Assembly (NCBI RefSeq): GCF_001570565.1
Contig: NZ_BBXE01000018.1
Span: forward strand, 215,022-279,021
Reading direction: 5' to 3'
Origin: Herbidospora yilanensis
GTDB taxonomy: Bacteria; Actinomycetota; Actinomycetes; Streptosporangiales; Streptosporangiaceae
DNA: 64,000 nucleotides
Shown: positions 49,900 through 59,299 of the stretch, one piece after another
Layout of the letters: each line of letters begins with the position of its first letter
How positions within the stretch are numbered: the stretch's first letter is position 1
The notes under the pieces: generated by a model
Database searches by the model: none
Seen by the model: the letters and a program-made list of their open reading frames with translations, nothing else
What the model was told of the DNA's origin: nothing
Position numbers and translations under genes: made by a program

Positions 49900-50634
49900 G
49901 TGACTGTCAACATGCGGGCGGGGCTGAAGCGCGACCGGGTACGCGACTTCCTGCTCGACTACGTGGCCGACAAGAAACCCGGCGAGGCCATCCCGTCGGA
50001 ACGCGACCTGTGCAAGGAACTGGGCGTCTCCCGCCCGACGCTGCGTGCGGCCATAGACGACCTGGTGCGCTCGGGCGTCCTGGTCCGCGAACACGGACGG
50101 GGCACCTTCACCGGCCCCCAGCGCGTCACCCAGGCGCTGTCGGCGACCCAGACTGGATCGTTCTACGCGCCGCCGGCCGAGGGAAAATGGCTGAGCGCGA
50201 TCCTGGAGTTCGCCTCCTCCCCGGCCGGCCCCCAACTGACCAGCAGGCTGCAACTGGCCCCCGCGACCCCTGTTCTCCGGGTGGTCAGGCTCCGCGTCGT
50301 CGACGACGCGCCGATGGCGATCGAACGCCTCCACCTGCCCCATGAGCTGGTGGCCGGACTGCAACCGGCCGACATGGAGACGGGGTCGTTCTACAAGGTG
50401 CTGCGGGAGCGGTTCGGGGTCGACGTGCGCAGCGCGGTGCAGACCATCGAGGCGACGGTGACCGACGAGACGGAGGCGGAGCTGCTGGGGGTGCCGGAAC
50501 ACTTTCCGGCGCTGCTGGTGGAACGCACGACGCGCGACGTGAACGGGCGCATCGTCGAGTTCACCCGGTCGATCTACCGGGGCGACCGCTATCGGGTCAC
50601 GTCAGAGCTCTACTTCGACTCCGAGTCGGGCTGA
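49900..50634 (+). CDS. GntR/HutC family regulator, DasR-like
   Basis: A 244-residue regulator. Residues ~8-75 are the GntR winged helix (RVRDFLLDYVADKKPGEAIPSERDLCKELGVSRPTLRAAIDDLVRSGVLVREHGRGTF). The rest is a UTRA domain with PVLRVVRLRVVDDAPMAIERLHLP and VERTTRDVNGRIVEFTRSIYRGDRYR, close to DasR and related aminosugar-phosphate sensors. It is divergent from the sugar-transport operon and probably represses it, with N-acetylglucosamine- or glucosamine-6-phosphate as a plausible inducer. The GTG at 49900 appears leaderless. Its 3' end overlaps the convergent hydrolase gene by 25 bp. Confidence 0.85.
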   Translation: MTVNMRAGLKRDRVRDFLLDYVADKKPGEAIPSERDLCKELGVSRPTLRAAIDDLVRSGVLVREHGRGTFTGPQRVTQALSATQTGSFYAPPAEGKWLSAILEFASSPAGPQLTSRLQLAPATPVLRVVRLRVVDDAPMAIERLHLPHELVAGLQPADMETGSFYKVLRERFGVDVRSAVQTIEATVTDETEAELLGVPEHFPALLVERTTRDVNGRIVEFTRSIYRGDRYRVTSELYFDSESG

Positions 50635-51461
50635 GCCGCCAACCAGGACGAGACGGTCGCGACGAACGTGCGGGGGTCGTCGAGCCAGGGATAGTGCCCG
50701 GCACCCGATTGCACGACGCACTCGGCGGCGGGGAACAACGCGGCGAACGCCTCGACTTTGGCCGGGACGCTGTTGACGTCGTACTGCCCCGCGATGAGCA
50801 GCACCCGGGCCGCCAGTTCCCCGAGGGCCGCGCGGGTCGCGGCCGGGCTGTAGGCGCCGTCGGAACCGAAGATCCGGGCCGCTTCCATGTTGCGCGCGGG
50901 ACCCTCGACCGCCGCCTTGGCCGCCGCGTCGTAGCGGCCGTGAAAGAACGGCGTGATCGCCTCCGGATCGGCTCGGGCTCCTGCGACGAGCCGTTCCAAG
51001 GCTGCGATCGCCTCGGGATACCAGGGCTCGCCGACGCGCAGGCGGGCGACGGCGAGCCGGTCGTCGGCCGTCGGATCGAGACCGACGGCGAAGAGACTCG
51101 GGGTGACTAGGACCAGGCGGCCGACCAGGCCGGGGTGGGCGGCGGCGTACAGGACGGCGAGGTTGGCGCCCGCGGAATGGCCCAGCAGGTCGATTCGGTC
51201 GAGGCTCAGGTGGAGGCGGAGCGCCTCCACGTCGGCGACCTGGCGGTCACATCGGTACGTCGCGGGATGGGCCGGGGTCGCCGAGCTCCCGGTGCCGCGC
51301 GGGTCGAGGATCACCAACCGGCGATGGCCCGGCAGGCCACCGAGGTCGCCCAGGTAGGAGGCGTCCTGCATCGGGCCGCCGGGCAGCACGACGAGCGGGT
51401 CACCCTGGCCGACGACCCGGTAGGACAGGACGGTGCCGTCGAATGCAGAGAAGGTGGACAT
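50610..51461 (-). CDS. Alpha/beta hydrolase
   Basis: A 283-residue alpha/beta-fold hydrolase. Motifs: VVGQGDPLVVLPGGPMQ (oxyanion region), LVILDPRGTGSS, LLGHSAGANLAVLYAAAHPG with the nucleophile elbow G-H-S-A-G, and GAGHYPWLDDP with the catalytic His. The pattern resembles proline-iminopeptidase-like hydrolases. The substrate is unknown. The ATG at 51461 was chosen because the fold starts there; the ORF extends upstream without family character. It lies 29 bp after the aldehyde dehydrogenase stop on the same strand. Confidence 0.82.
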   Translation of the reverse strand: MSTFSAFDGTVLSYRVVGQGDPLVVLPGGPMQDASYLGDLGGLPGHRRLVILDPRGTGSSATPAHPATYRCDRQVADVEALRLHLSLDRIDLLGHSAGANLAVLYAAAHPGLVGRLVLVTPSLFAVGLDPTADDRLAVARLRVGEPWYPEAIAALERLVAGARADPEAITPFFHGRYDAAAKAAVEGPARNMEAARIFGSDGAYSPAATRAALGELAARVLLIAGQYDVNSVPAKVEAFAALFPAAECVVQSGAGHYPWLDDPRTFVATVSSWLAAQPDSESK

Positions 51462-51490
51462 CAGACGATTGTCGTGGCTGTTCCCGCCGC

Positions 51491-52882
51491 TCAGGCCGGG
51501 CGGAAGGAGTCTCTGGCCGCCGGGGCGGCGTGTTTGATCATCAGGTGTCTCGTCACCGAGTACTCCCCAACCGCCTCCTGGCTCATGTCCTTGCCGAACC
51601 CGCTCCCCTTCACCCCGCCGTGCGGCGCCTCCGACGCGATCGGCAGGTGGTCGTTCACCCAGGTCACCCCCACGTCGAGCCGGTGCGACACCCGCAGCGC
51701 CCGGGAGACGTCGGACGACCACACCGAGGACGCCAGCCCATAGGGAGTGTCGTTGGCCAGCCGCACCGCCTCGTCCTCCCCGTCGAACGGCAACGCGACG
51801 AGGACGGGGCCGAACACCTCCCCCTGCACGATCTCGCTCGACTGGTCGGCGTCGGCCACCAGGGTCGGCGTGTAGTAGTAGCCGGGAGCGTCGAGCGGGC
51901 CGCCCCCGCGGACGACCCGGCCCGACGCCCGCGCCACGTAGCCGTGCACCCTGTCCCGGTGCTCGGCCGAAATGAGCGGACCGATGTCGGTCCCCTCCGC
52001 CCAGGGGTCACCCGGGCGAACCTTCTCCAGCGCGCCCGCGAGGGCGTCCACGGCCTCGGCGTAGCGGGAGCGCTCGACGTAGACCCTGGTCGCCGCCGTG
52101 CAGTCCTGTCCGGTGTTGTACGTCGCCCCCATCGTCACGCCGAAGGCCATGGCCTCCAGGTCGGCGTCGGCGAACACCAGGGCCGGGGCCTTGCCGCCGA
52201 GTTCAAGGTGGACGCGCTTGAGGCCGTCGACGGCGCCGCGCATCACGGCCCTGCCGGTCGCGGTCGAGCCGGTCACGCTCACCATGTCGACGCCCGGGTC
52301 GGTCACGAGCGCCTGGCCGACGTCGCCGCCGCCGGTCACGACGCCCAGCAGGCCCTCGGGAGCGCCCGCCTCGGCCATCAGCTCGGCCAGGCGCAGCGTG
52401 GTGCGCGGAGTGCGCGGGGCGGGCTTGACGACCACGCCGTTGCCTGCCGCGATGGCCGGGCCGACCTTCCAGACGGCCATGATGAACGGGAAGTTCCACG
52501 GCGCGATCGAGCCCACGACGCCGATCGGCCGCCGGATCAGCATCGAGGTGTAGCCGGCGCTGAGCACGCCCGCGCCGGTGCCGTCGAGCGAGCGGGCCGC
52601 GCCGGCGAAGAAGCGCAGGTTGTCGGCCGCGAAGGGCAGTTCGCCGTCGCGGAAGACGGCCGCCGGCTTGCCGGTCTCCTCGACCTCCAGGCGGGTCAGC
52701 TCGTCGGCGTCGCGTTCGACCAGGTCGGCCAGGCGCAGCAGCACCCGGGCCCGCTCCGACGGGGTCGCCTCACGCCACTGCTCGAAGGCGGCCCGCGCCC
52801 GCGCGACCTTCGCCGGGACGTCGGTGCTGTCCGGGATCTCCTCGATGGCATGGCCGGTCGCGGGGTTGATCAGAGTCGTCAT
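51491..52882 (-). CDS. Aldehyde dehydrogenase (aminobutyraldehyde dehydrogenase-like)
   Basis: A 463-residue NAD-dependent aldehyde dehydrogenase. Motifs: VGSIAPWNFPFIMAVWKVGPAIAAGN, VTGSTATGRAVMRGA, HLELGGKAPALVFADAD with the general-base Glu, TYNTGQDCTAATRVYVERS with the catalytic Cys, and EVFGPVLVALPFDGEDEAV. The GQDC-type cysteine segment and the neighbouring amine oxidoreductase fit gamma-aminobutyraldehyde dehydrogenase (PatD/PuuC-like), which would yield GABA from putrescine. The ATG at 52882 follows the oxidoreductase gene by 11 bp. Confidence 0.88.
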   Translation of the reverse strand: MTTLINPATGHAIEEIPDSTDVPAKVARARAAFEQWREATPSERARVLLRLADLVERDADELTRLEVEETGKPAAVFRDGELPFAADNLRFFAGAARSLDGTGAGVLSAGYTSMLIRRPIGVVGSIAPWNFPFIMAVWKVGPAIAAGNGVVVKPAPRTPRTTLRLAELMAEAGAPEGLLGVVTGGGDVGQALVTDPGVDMVSVTGSTATGRAVMRGAVDGLKRVHLELGGKAPALVFADADLEAMAFGVTMGATYNTGQDCTAATRVYVERSRYAEAVDALAGALEKVRPGDPWAEGTDIGPLISAEHRDRVHGYVARASGRVVRGGGPLDAPGYYYTPTLVADADQSSEIVQGEVFGPVLVALPFDGEDEAVRLANDTPYGLASSVWSSDVSRALRVSHRLDVGVTWVNDHLPIASEAPHGGVKGSGFGKDMSQEAVGEYSVTRHLMIKHAAPAARDSFRPA

Positions 52883-52893
52883 CTGTACGTCTT

Positions 52894-54261
52894 CTAACTG
52901 TCGAAACCGATGCCGAAGCGGTCGAGCACGCGGAGCCACGGCCCGCGTCTGCCCTCGTTCGCGTCGGCGCGGGCCAGTGCCCGGCGGGTGAACTCGACCA
53001 CCGGCCACCGGATGGGCTCGGGCGGGAACGGCACCGGGCGGCGGCGCACCATCTTCAGGCCGGTACGCCGGGTCTCCCGCCGCGCCAGCAGGTCGAGCCC
53101 GGCGAGGGCGCCGAAGCGCGAGGCGCCCACGCCGAGCCCGGTGTAGCCGAGGGCGTAGGCCACCCGGCCGCCGAGGGCGGTGCCGAAGAACGGGGTGAAG
53201 CGGCTGGTCGAGTCGATCAGGCCGCCCCAGCGGTGGGTCGCCCGCACGCCTTCGAGCTGCGGGAACGTCTCCAGCAGGTGGCGGGCGAGCAGGGCGTGGG
53301 AGGCGGGGCGCTGGTCGGTGCCGCCGCCCGCGAAGTTGTAGACGGCGTCGTACCCGCCGAACAGCAGCCGGTCGTCGGCGGTCAGCCGGTAGTAGTGGAA
53401 CTGGTTGCCCGAGTCGGTGACGCCCTGCGCCTCGGCCCAGCCGAGCGAGGCCCGCCGCTCGGCGTCGAGCGGCTCGGTCACCAGCACGTAGTCCCACACC
53501 GGCAGCACGTAGTTGCGCAGCCGCCGCAGCGGCGACGGGAACGCGTTGGTCGCGATGAGCACCTGGCGGGCGTCGAACACGCCCTGGGGCGTGGGCACGC
53601 GTACCGAGGAACCGGAGCGTTCCATGCCGGTCACCGGCGTGTGCTCGTAGATCCGCACGCCGAGGTTCTCGGCGACGCCGCGCAGGCCCCAGGCAAGTTT
53701 CACCGGGTCGACGAGACCGCCGGTGCCGCGCAGCCGCAGTCCGCCCAGGTAGGTCGGCGAGTGCACGTCGGCCCGCATGTCGTCGGCGTCCAGGAATGTG
53801 GCGTCCTCGCCATGGTCCCGGTGGCGCTTTTCGGCGGCCCGCAATTCCGCCACCTGGTGGGGCGCAACGGCGACCGACGTCTTGCCGACCAGCCGCAGAT
53901 CGGCGTCGATGTCGTGTTCGGCCACGAAGTCGGCGATGGCGGCCAGGTTCTCCCGGCCGATCGCCAGCAGCAGATCGATCTCCCCAGGCCAGCGGTGCGC
54001 GCCGTGCGTCAGGCCGTGGGTGATGGAGTCGGCGATGAAACCCCCGTTGCGGCCGGTGGCGCCGAACGCGATACGTTCGGCTTCGACCAGAACGACGTCG
54101 CACGCGGGGTTTTCTTGTTTGGCCAGCACAGCAGCCCAGAGGCCGGTGAAGCCGCCGCCCACGACCAGCAGGTCGGCCGTCGTGCCGCCCGTCAGCGGCG
54201 GGTACGCGGCCGGACCGGGCCGGTCGGTCCAGAAGACCCGCGGCAGTGCGTCCGTAATCAC
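52894..54261 (-). CDS. FAD-dependent amine oxidoreductase (PuuB-like)
   Basis: A 455-residue DAO-family flavoprotein. The N-terminus has ADLLVVGGGFTGLWAAVLAKQENPACDVVLVEAERIAFGATGRNGGF, the dinucleotide fold plus the ATGRNGG motif typical of gamma-glutamylputrescine oxidase and related enzymes. Later segments GTGGLVDPVKLAWGLRGVAENLGVRIYEHTPV and ALGYTGLGVGASRFGALAGLDLLAR fit the family. It likely oxidises putrescine or a glutamyl derivative to an aldehyde used by the next gene. A TetR regulator is divergent, with a palindrome between. Confidence 0.85.
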   Translation of the reverse strand: MITDALPRVFWTDRPGPAAYPPLTGGTTADLLVVGGGFTGLWAAVLAKQENPACDVVLVEAERIAFGATGRNGGFIADSITHGLTHGAHRWPGEIDLLLAIGRENLAAIADFVAEHDIDADLRLVGKTSVAVAPHQVAELRAAEKRHRDHGEDATFLDADDMRADVHSPTYLGGLRLRGTGGLVDPVKLAWGLRGVAENLGVRIYEHTPVTGMERSGSSVRVPTPQGVFDARQVLIATNAFPSPLRRLRNYVLPVWDYVLVTEPLDAERRASLGWAEAQGVTDSGNQFHYYRLTADDRLLFGGYDAVYNFAGGGTDQRPASHALLARHLLETFPQLEGVRATHRWGGLIDSTSRFTPFFGTALGGRVAYALGYTGLGVGASRFGALAGLDLLARRETRRTGLKMVRRRPVPFPPEPIRWPVVEFTRRALARADANEGRRGPWLRVLDRFGIGFDS

Positions 54262-54283
54262 GATCCCCTCCGACCGATATTTG

Positions 54284-54299
54284 TTGAATCGTGATTCAA
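54284..54299. promoter_or_regulatory. TetR operator palindrome of the putrescine locus
   Basis: TTGAATCGTGATTCAA: perfect 7-bp arms around GT, in the 108-bp gap between the divergent amine oxidoreductase and TetR genes, 22 bp upstream of the oxidoreductase start. Its AT-richness and position suit an operator controlling both directions. Confidence 0.7.
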
Positions 54300-54369
54300 A
54301 TACTTATCGAGCAACCACGTCAAGAGCTGCGACACTAGTTGTGAGATCCTCCATACGGGGCGGGGTGCG

Positions 54370-55071
54370 ATGACTCAGCGCAAGAGCAGGGCAGACCGGC
54401 GGGTCGAGCTGATCGACGCGGCCAGGCGGGCGATGATCCAGCACGGTGCCGAGGGCGTCCATCTGAACCAGATCGCAGAAGAGGCGGGTCTCACGTCGGG
54501 GGCGGTGCTCTACCACTACCCCGATCTGCGCGACCTGCTGATCGAGGCCCACCACGCCGGCATGGAACGCTTCTACGAGCAGCGGGTCAAGAAGATCAGC
54601 GGCATCGCCGACCCCGCCCAGAAACTCATCACGACGATCCGCTCGGGCCTGCCCGAGGGGCCCGACGACGCGGGCGTGCGCCTGCTGTGCGAGCTGGGCG
54701 GCGCGGCCGGCCGCAACCGCGTCTACGGCACCCTGCTGACCACGCTCTACGACCGCCAGGTGGCGATGTACCAGACCATCCTGGAGATCGGCGCGGCCCA
54801 GGGGGTCTTCAAGCTGGCCGGCGACTCGGAGCAGATCGCCCGCAACCTGGTCGCCCTCGAAGACGCCTACGGCTACCGCATCATCGCCCGCCACCACTCG
54901 ATCGGCCCCGACGAGGCCGTGGGCCTCATCCTCGACTTCGCCCGCATGTCGACCGGCCACCCGCTCAAGGAGACCCCGGCGGCCCGCCAGAAGACCACCC
55001 GCACCCCCCGCCCCAGGAACGGCGCCCCGGCCCGCCGCGCCGGCACCACCCCGCCACCCCAAGAAGCCTGA
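54370..55071 (+). CDS. TetR family regulator of the polyamine locus
   Basis: A 233-residue TetR regulator. The DNA-binding domain reads RRVELIDAARRAMIQHGAEGVHLNQIAEEAGLTSGAVLYHYPDLRDLLIEAHHAGMERFY. The ligand domain (~70-195) is followed by a Pro/Arg-rich tail (ETPAARQKTTRTPRPRNGAPARRAG) not usual for the family. It is divergent from the oxidoreductase-aldehyde dehydrogenase genes and close to the pot-type transporter, so it probably controls polyamine use. The effector is unknown. Confidence 0.85.
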   Translation: MTQRKSRADRRVELIDAARRAMIQHGAEGVHLNQIAEEAGLTSGAVLYHYPDLRDLLIEAHHAGMERFYEQRVKKISGIADPAQKLITTIRSGLPEGPDDAGVRLLCELGGAAGRNRVYGTLLTTLYDRQVAMYQTILEIGAAQGVFKLAGDSEQIARNLVALEDAYGYRIIARHHSIGPDEAVGLILDFARMSTGHPLKETPAARQKTTRTPRPRNGAPARRAGTTPPPQEA

Positions 55072-55150
55072 CGTCCGCGCGCCCCGACTCCTTGCCCGTT
55101 TCTCCACCCGCCAGCAGGCACGTCATGCCGGAAAGGGAGGATCACGCGGG

Positions 55151-55310
55151 GGAACGGACACGCAGGACAACAAGCCGCGTGGCGAACAAGCCGCGCAGGG
55201 AACGGGCCGCGTAAGAGAGCGAACCGCGCAGCACAAGGACCGCACAGGGCAAGAACCGCGCAGGAGAACAAACCGCGCGGGGAACGGACCACGCGGGGAA
55301 CCCGGCCCGG
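55151..55310. repeat. Degenerate tandem repeat, ~16-bp unit, nine to ten copies
   Basis: A unit close to GAACAAGCCGCGCAGG is repeated with anchors (CCGCGC or a variant) at 55159, 55175, 55191, 55207, 55224, 55240, 55256, 55273 and 55289, and a degenerate tenth near 55305. The spacing is 16 or 17 bases throughout. It occupies the gap between the TetR gene and the terminator of the pot transporter operon, which are convergent. It codes for no credible protein. It may be a slippage-derived minisatellite or a binding array. Confidence 0.75.
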
Positions 55311-55364
55311 GAACGCTTCTTCCGCGCTCCCAGCCGCCTATCCCGCGTTTTCGGCCGTAGAAGA

Positions 55365-55400
55365 CACCGCCGCGTCCCGGATGACGGGAACGCGGCGGTG
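55365..55400 (-). terminator. Terminator of the pot-like transporter operon
   Basis: CACCGCCGCGTCCCG (55365-55379) pairs with CGGGAACGCGGCGGTG (55385-55400), with one bulged base and a five-base loop, 18 bp beyond the stop of the ATPase gene. Confidence 0.82.
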
Positions 55401-55418
55401 GTCGATCTGAAGCGGTCG

Positions 55419-56449
<1,031 letters not shown>

Positions 56450-56453
<4 letters not shown>

Positions 56454-57229
56454 TTGAGGGACTCCGTGATTCGGGTCATGCGCTGGACGGCGAGCACCGC
56501 GACGACGCTGACGGTCAGCAGGAGGGTGGCCAGGGCGTTGATGTCGGGGGTCACGCCGAACCTGACCATCGAGTAGATGACGATGGGCAGCGTCGGGTCG
56601 GTCGGGCCGGCCGAGAAGAAGGCCAGCACGAACTCGTCGAGCGAGAACGTGAACGCCAGCAGGGCGCCGGCCGCGATGCCGGGGGCCAGGCCGGGCAGGG
56701 TGATGCGGAAGAACGTCTGGAGCGGGCTCGCGCCGAGGTCGGTCGAGGCCTCTTCCAGCGAGGTGTCCATCGAGGCCAGCCGCACCCTCACCACCACCGC
56801 GACCAGCGGGATGCCGAAGGTCAGGTGGGCCAGCAGGATCGACGTCAGCCCCAGCGTGAAGTCGATCGCGGTGTAGAAGATGAGCAGGCCGATGGCCAGC
56901 ATCAGCTCCGGCAGGATGGCCGGCATGGTGGCGATGGCCTCGATCACCTTCGAGCGGGTGTGCCGGGCCAGGCCGACGGCGAGGAGGGTGCCGACGACCG
57001 TCGAGACCAGGCAGGTGCCGACCGCGACGATGAGGGTGTTGCCGAGCCCCTGGAGGATCGTCTCGTCACCCACGAGCTTGCCGTACCAGTCGAGGCTGAA
57101 GCCCTTGAAGACGTACGGGTTGTCGCCCGCGTTGAACGACATGAAGACCACGACCGCGATGGGCACGTAGAAGAACACGTAGACCAGCCACAGGGGCAGG
57201 AAGACGATACGCGACGACTTCTTACGCAC
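56450..57229 (-). CDS. potC: Polyamine-type ABC transporter permease (PotC-like)
   Basis: A 259-residue permease with six transmembrane helices: LPLWLVYVFFYVPIAVVVFMSFN at the N-terminus and the coupling loop DTSLEEASTDLGASPLQTFFRITLPGLAPGI. The order permease-permease-ATPase and the sequence SLDEFVLAFFSAGPTDPTLPIVIYSMVRFGVTPDINALAT match PotC of spermidine/putrescine systems. It overlaps potA by 4 bp and the upstream permease by 8 bp. Confidence 0.9.
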
Positions 57230-58076
57230 TTCGTGTCCTCCGCGAGACGACCGCCTGGGCCAGCAGCAGGATCACCGTGACCACGACCATGACCAGCGCG
57301 ATCGTGGCGCCGAAGGGCCAGTCGCGGGCCTTGAGGAACTGGTCGCGGATCAGGTTGCCCACCATGATCGCCTTTCCGCCGCCGAGGATCTCCGGCACGA
57401 CGAAGTTCCCGAAGCTGGGCACGAACACGAGCACGGCCCCGATCAGCGCCGACGGCAGCGTCAACGGCAGCGTGACGCTGAAGAACGTGCGGACCGGGGA
57501 GGCGCCCAGGTTGGCGCTGGCCTCCCGCAGGCGCGGGTCGAGCCGCTCGACCGCCGAGTAGATCGGCAGGATCATCAGCGACAGGTAGCCGTAGAGCAGG
57601 CCGACGACCACGGTGCCCCTGGTGTAGAGCAGTTCGAGCGGCTTGTCGATCAGGCCGATGCCGGTGAGCGCCTCGTTGACCAGGCCGGGACCGCTGAGCA
57701 GGATCGTCCAGGCGTACATGCGGATCAGGAAGTTCGTCCAGAACGGCAACATGACGGCCAGCAGCGCGATCGTCTTCCACTTCGGCGGAAGCTGCGCGAT
57801 GGCGTATGCCGTCGGATAGCCGATCAGCAGCGCCAGCACCGTCACCAGGCCCGCGACGACCAGGCTGTCCTGGATCACGTTCAGGTAGAGCGGCTGGAAC
57901 AGCCTGCTGAAGTTGGCGGTGGTGAACTCGTAGACCACCCCGCCGAAGCGACCGCGCTGGAAGAACATGGTGCTGAGCATGAGCAGCATCGGCACCACGG
58001 CCAGCAGCGTCAACATGATCAGCCCAGGTCCGAGGAAGATCAACCGCGCGAGGTTCGAACCTCGCCCACGCGACAT
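57222..58076 (-). CDS. potB: Polyamine-type ABC transporter permease (PotB-like)
   Basis: A 284-residue permease with six transmembrane helices (LIFLGPGLIMLTLLAVVPMLLMLSTMFF; YPTAYAIAQLPPKWKTIALLAVMLPFWTNFLIRMYAW) and the coupling loop DPRLREASANLGASPVRTFFSVTLPLTLP. It is first in the potBCA-like operon. With the amine oxidoreductase, aldehyde dehydrogenase and TetR genes next door, uptake of putrescine or spermidine is the likely role. Its promoter region (58077-58198) is shared with the divergent kinase gene. Confidence 0.9.
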   Translation of the reverse strand: MSRGRGSNLARLIFLGPGLIMLTLLAVVPMLLMLSTMFFQRGRFGGVVYEFTTANFSRLFQPLYLNVIQDSLVVAGLVTVLALLIGYPTAYAIAQLPPKWKTIALLAVMLPFWTNFLIRMYAWTILLSGPGLVNEALTGIGLIDKPLELLYTRGTVVVGLLYGYLSLMILPIYSAVERLDPRLREASANLGASPVRTFFSVTLPLTLPSALIGAVLVFVPSFGNFVVPEILGGGKAIMVGNLIRDQFLKARDWPFGATIALVMVVVTVILLLAQAVVSRRTRSA

Positions 58077-58198
58077 ACCGGGCCCCCCTTCTGATGTTTG
58101 GCGAGTGTTGCAGGAGACATCAAATTAGACAAGACTGTGCCGCGCGGGGTGAGCTCTGAGTTTGTGCTTCCAGTTGAACCGACATTCAGGAGAACGCG

Positions 58199-59287
58199 GT
58201 GGAGTCCGCAGACTGGGCGTTGCCGGGGAACGTCGTCCTGCGCCTCGGCGACGAGCTTGAGGCGGGTCCCGGGGTGACCGAGCAGGTCCTCCGGAACCTG
58301 GGCGCCGCGCCGGCGCCCTTCACGGTGCGCGAGATGCGCCCGCTGCCGGATTTCCCGGCGGGAGAACGCGCGATCACCGTCGACCAGACCCACCGCTCGG
58401 TGGTCGTTGGCGAGAAGGTGATCGTGAAGTGGTTCCCCCATCCGTCGGAGGGTCCGCATCCCGGTCTGGAGATGCTGACCCATCTGGCCGACACTGGGTT
58501 CACGCGCACGGCCGAGCCGTATGCGGCGATCTTCTGCGGGGCGGCGCTGGCCGGGCTGGCCACGGCCTACCTGCCGGGGGCCCGGGACGGCTGGGAGTGG
58601 TGCGCCGAGCAGGCCGCCGCCGGCCGGACCGCCTTCGCGGCGGAGCTCGGCGCCCTGGCGGCCGATCTCCACCTGGCCATGGCCACCCCGTCGGAGGTCG
58701 TCTCCGAGCCGGTGCGCCTGATGCCGGCCACCGGCGGCTGGGCCGAGCGGGCCGAGCGCGCGCTCGACGAGGCCCTGGCCCTGACGACCGACGAGACCGA
58801 CGCGGCCTGGCTGGCCGACCACGTCGCCGACCTGCGGCGGGAGCTCGCGCCGTTGCAGGTGGCCGGCGAGACGCAGGTGATGCGCGTCCACGGTGATCTG
58901 CACGTGGGCCAGATCCTCGAATGGGAGGGCGGGTTCGCGCTGATCGACTTCGACGGCAACCCGACCGTCCCGGACGCCTCGCCCTATCAGCCGGCCGCCC
59001 GCGACCTGGCCCAGCTCGTGGTCAGCGTCGAGAACGCCGGGCAGGTCGCGATCAGGCGGCGCGGCGCCGATCCCCAGGCGATCTCGGCCTGGGTGTGGGG
59101 CGCGCGGGAGGGGCTGGAGAACGCGTACACGAGACGGCTGGAGGAGGCGGGGCGGGCCGACCTGCTCGACCGTTCGCTGCTGCGGCCGTTCGAGGCCGAG
59201 CAGCTCTGCCGGGAGCTCATCTACGCGGGCCGGTTCCTGGAGCGCTGGCGCTACGCCCCCATGGGCGTGCTGCGGACCTGGTTCTGA
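58199..59287 (+). CDS. Glucosamine kinase-like phosphotransferase (actinobacterial GlcN kinase family)
   Basis: A 362-residue kinase of the aminoglycoside-phosphotransferase/maltokinase fold. Key segments: VVVGEKVIVKWFPHP (ATP-binding Lys), VMRVHGDLHVGQILEWEGGFALIDFDGNP with the catalytic HGD-x-H-x-GQ and metal-binding D-F-D, and the C-terminal RPFEAEQLCRELIYAGRFLERWRYAPMGVLRTWF. The QVMRVHGDLHVGQIL region recalls the actinobacterial glucosamine kinases described by structure, often beside a SIS-domain gene, as here. It would make glucosamine-6-phosphate from glucosamine. Maltokinase-like activity is the main alternative. The GTG at 58199 has AGGAGA upstream. Confidence 0.72.
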   Translation: MESADWALPGNVVLRLGDELEAGPGVTEQVLRNLGAAPAPFTVREMRPLPDFPAGERAITVDQTHRSVVVGEKVIVKWFPHPSEGPHPGLEMLTHLADTGFTRTAEPYAAIFCGAALAGLATAYLPGARDGWEWCAEQAAAGRTAFAAELGALAADLHLAMATPSEVVSEPVRLMPATGGWAERAERALDEALALTTDETDAAWLADHVADLRRELAPLQVAGETQVMRVHGDLHVGQILEWEGGFALIDFDGNPTVPDASPYQPAARDLAQLVVSVENAGQVAIRRRGADPQAISAWVWGAREGLENAYTRRLEEAGRADLLDRSLLRPFEAEQLCRELIYAGRFLERWRYAPMGVLRTWF

Positions 59288-59299
59288 GAGGCTGCTGGG

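Noticed and set aside
54873-55292. 139-codon minus-strand frame over the 16-bp repeat
   Set aside because: Its Cys/Arg/Pro-rich periodic translation is just the tandem repeat read in frame; no ribosome-binding site or homology.
55151-55310. CRISPR array
   Set aside because: The unit is 16 bp with no unique spacers and the copies are degenerate; no cas genes are nearby.
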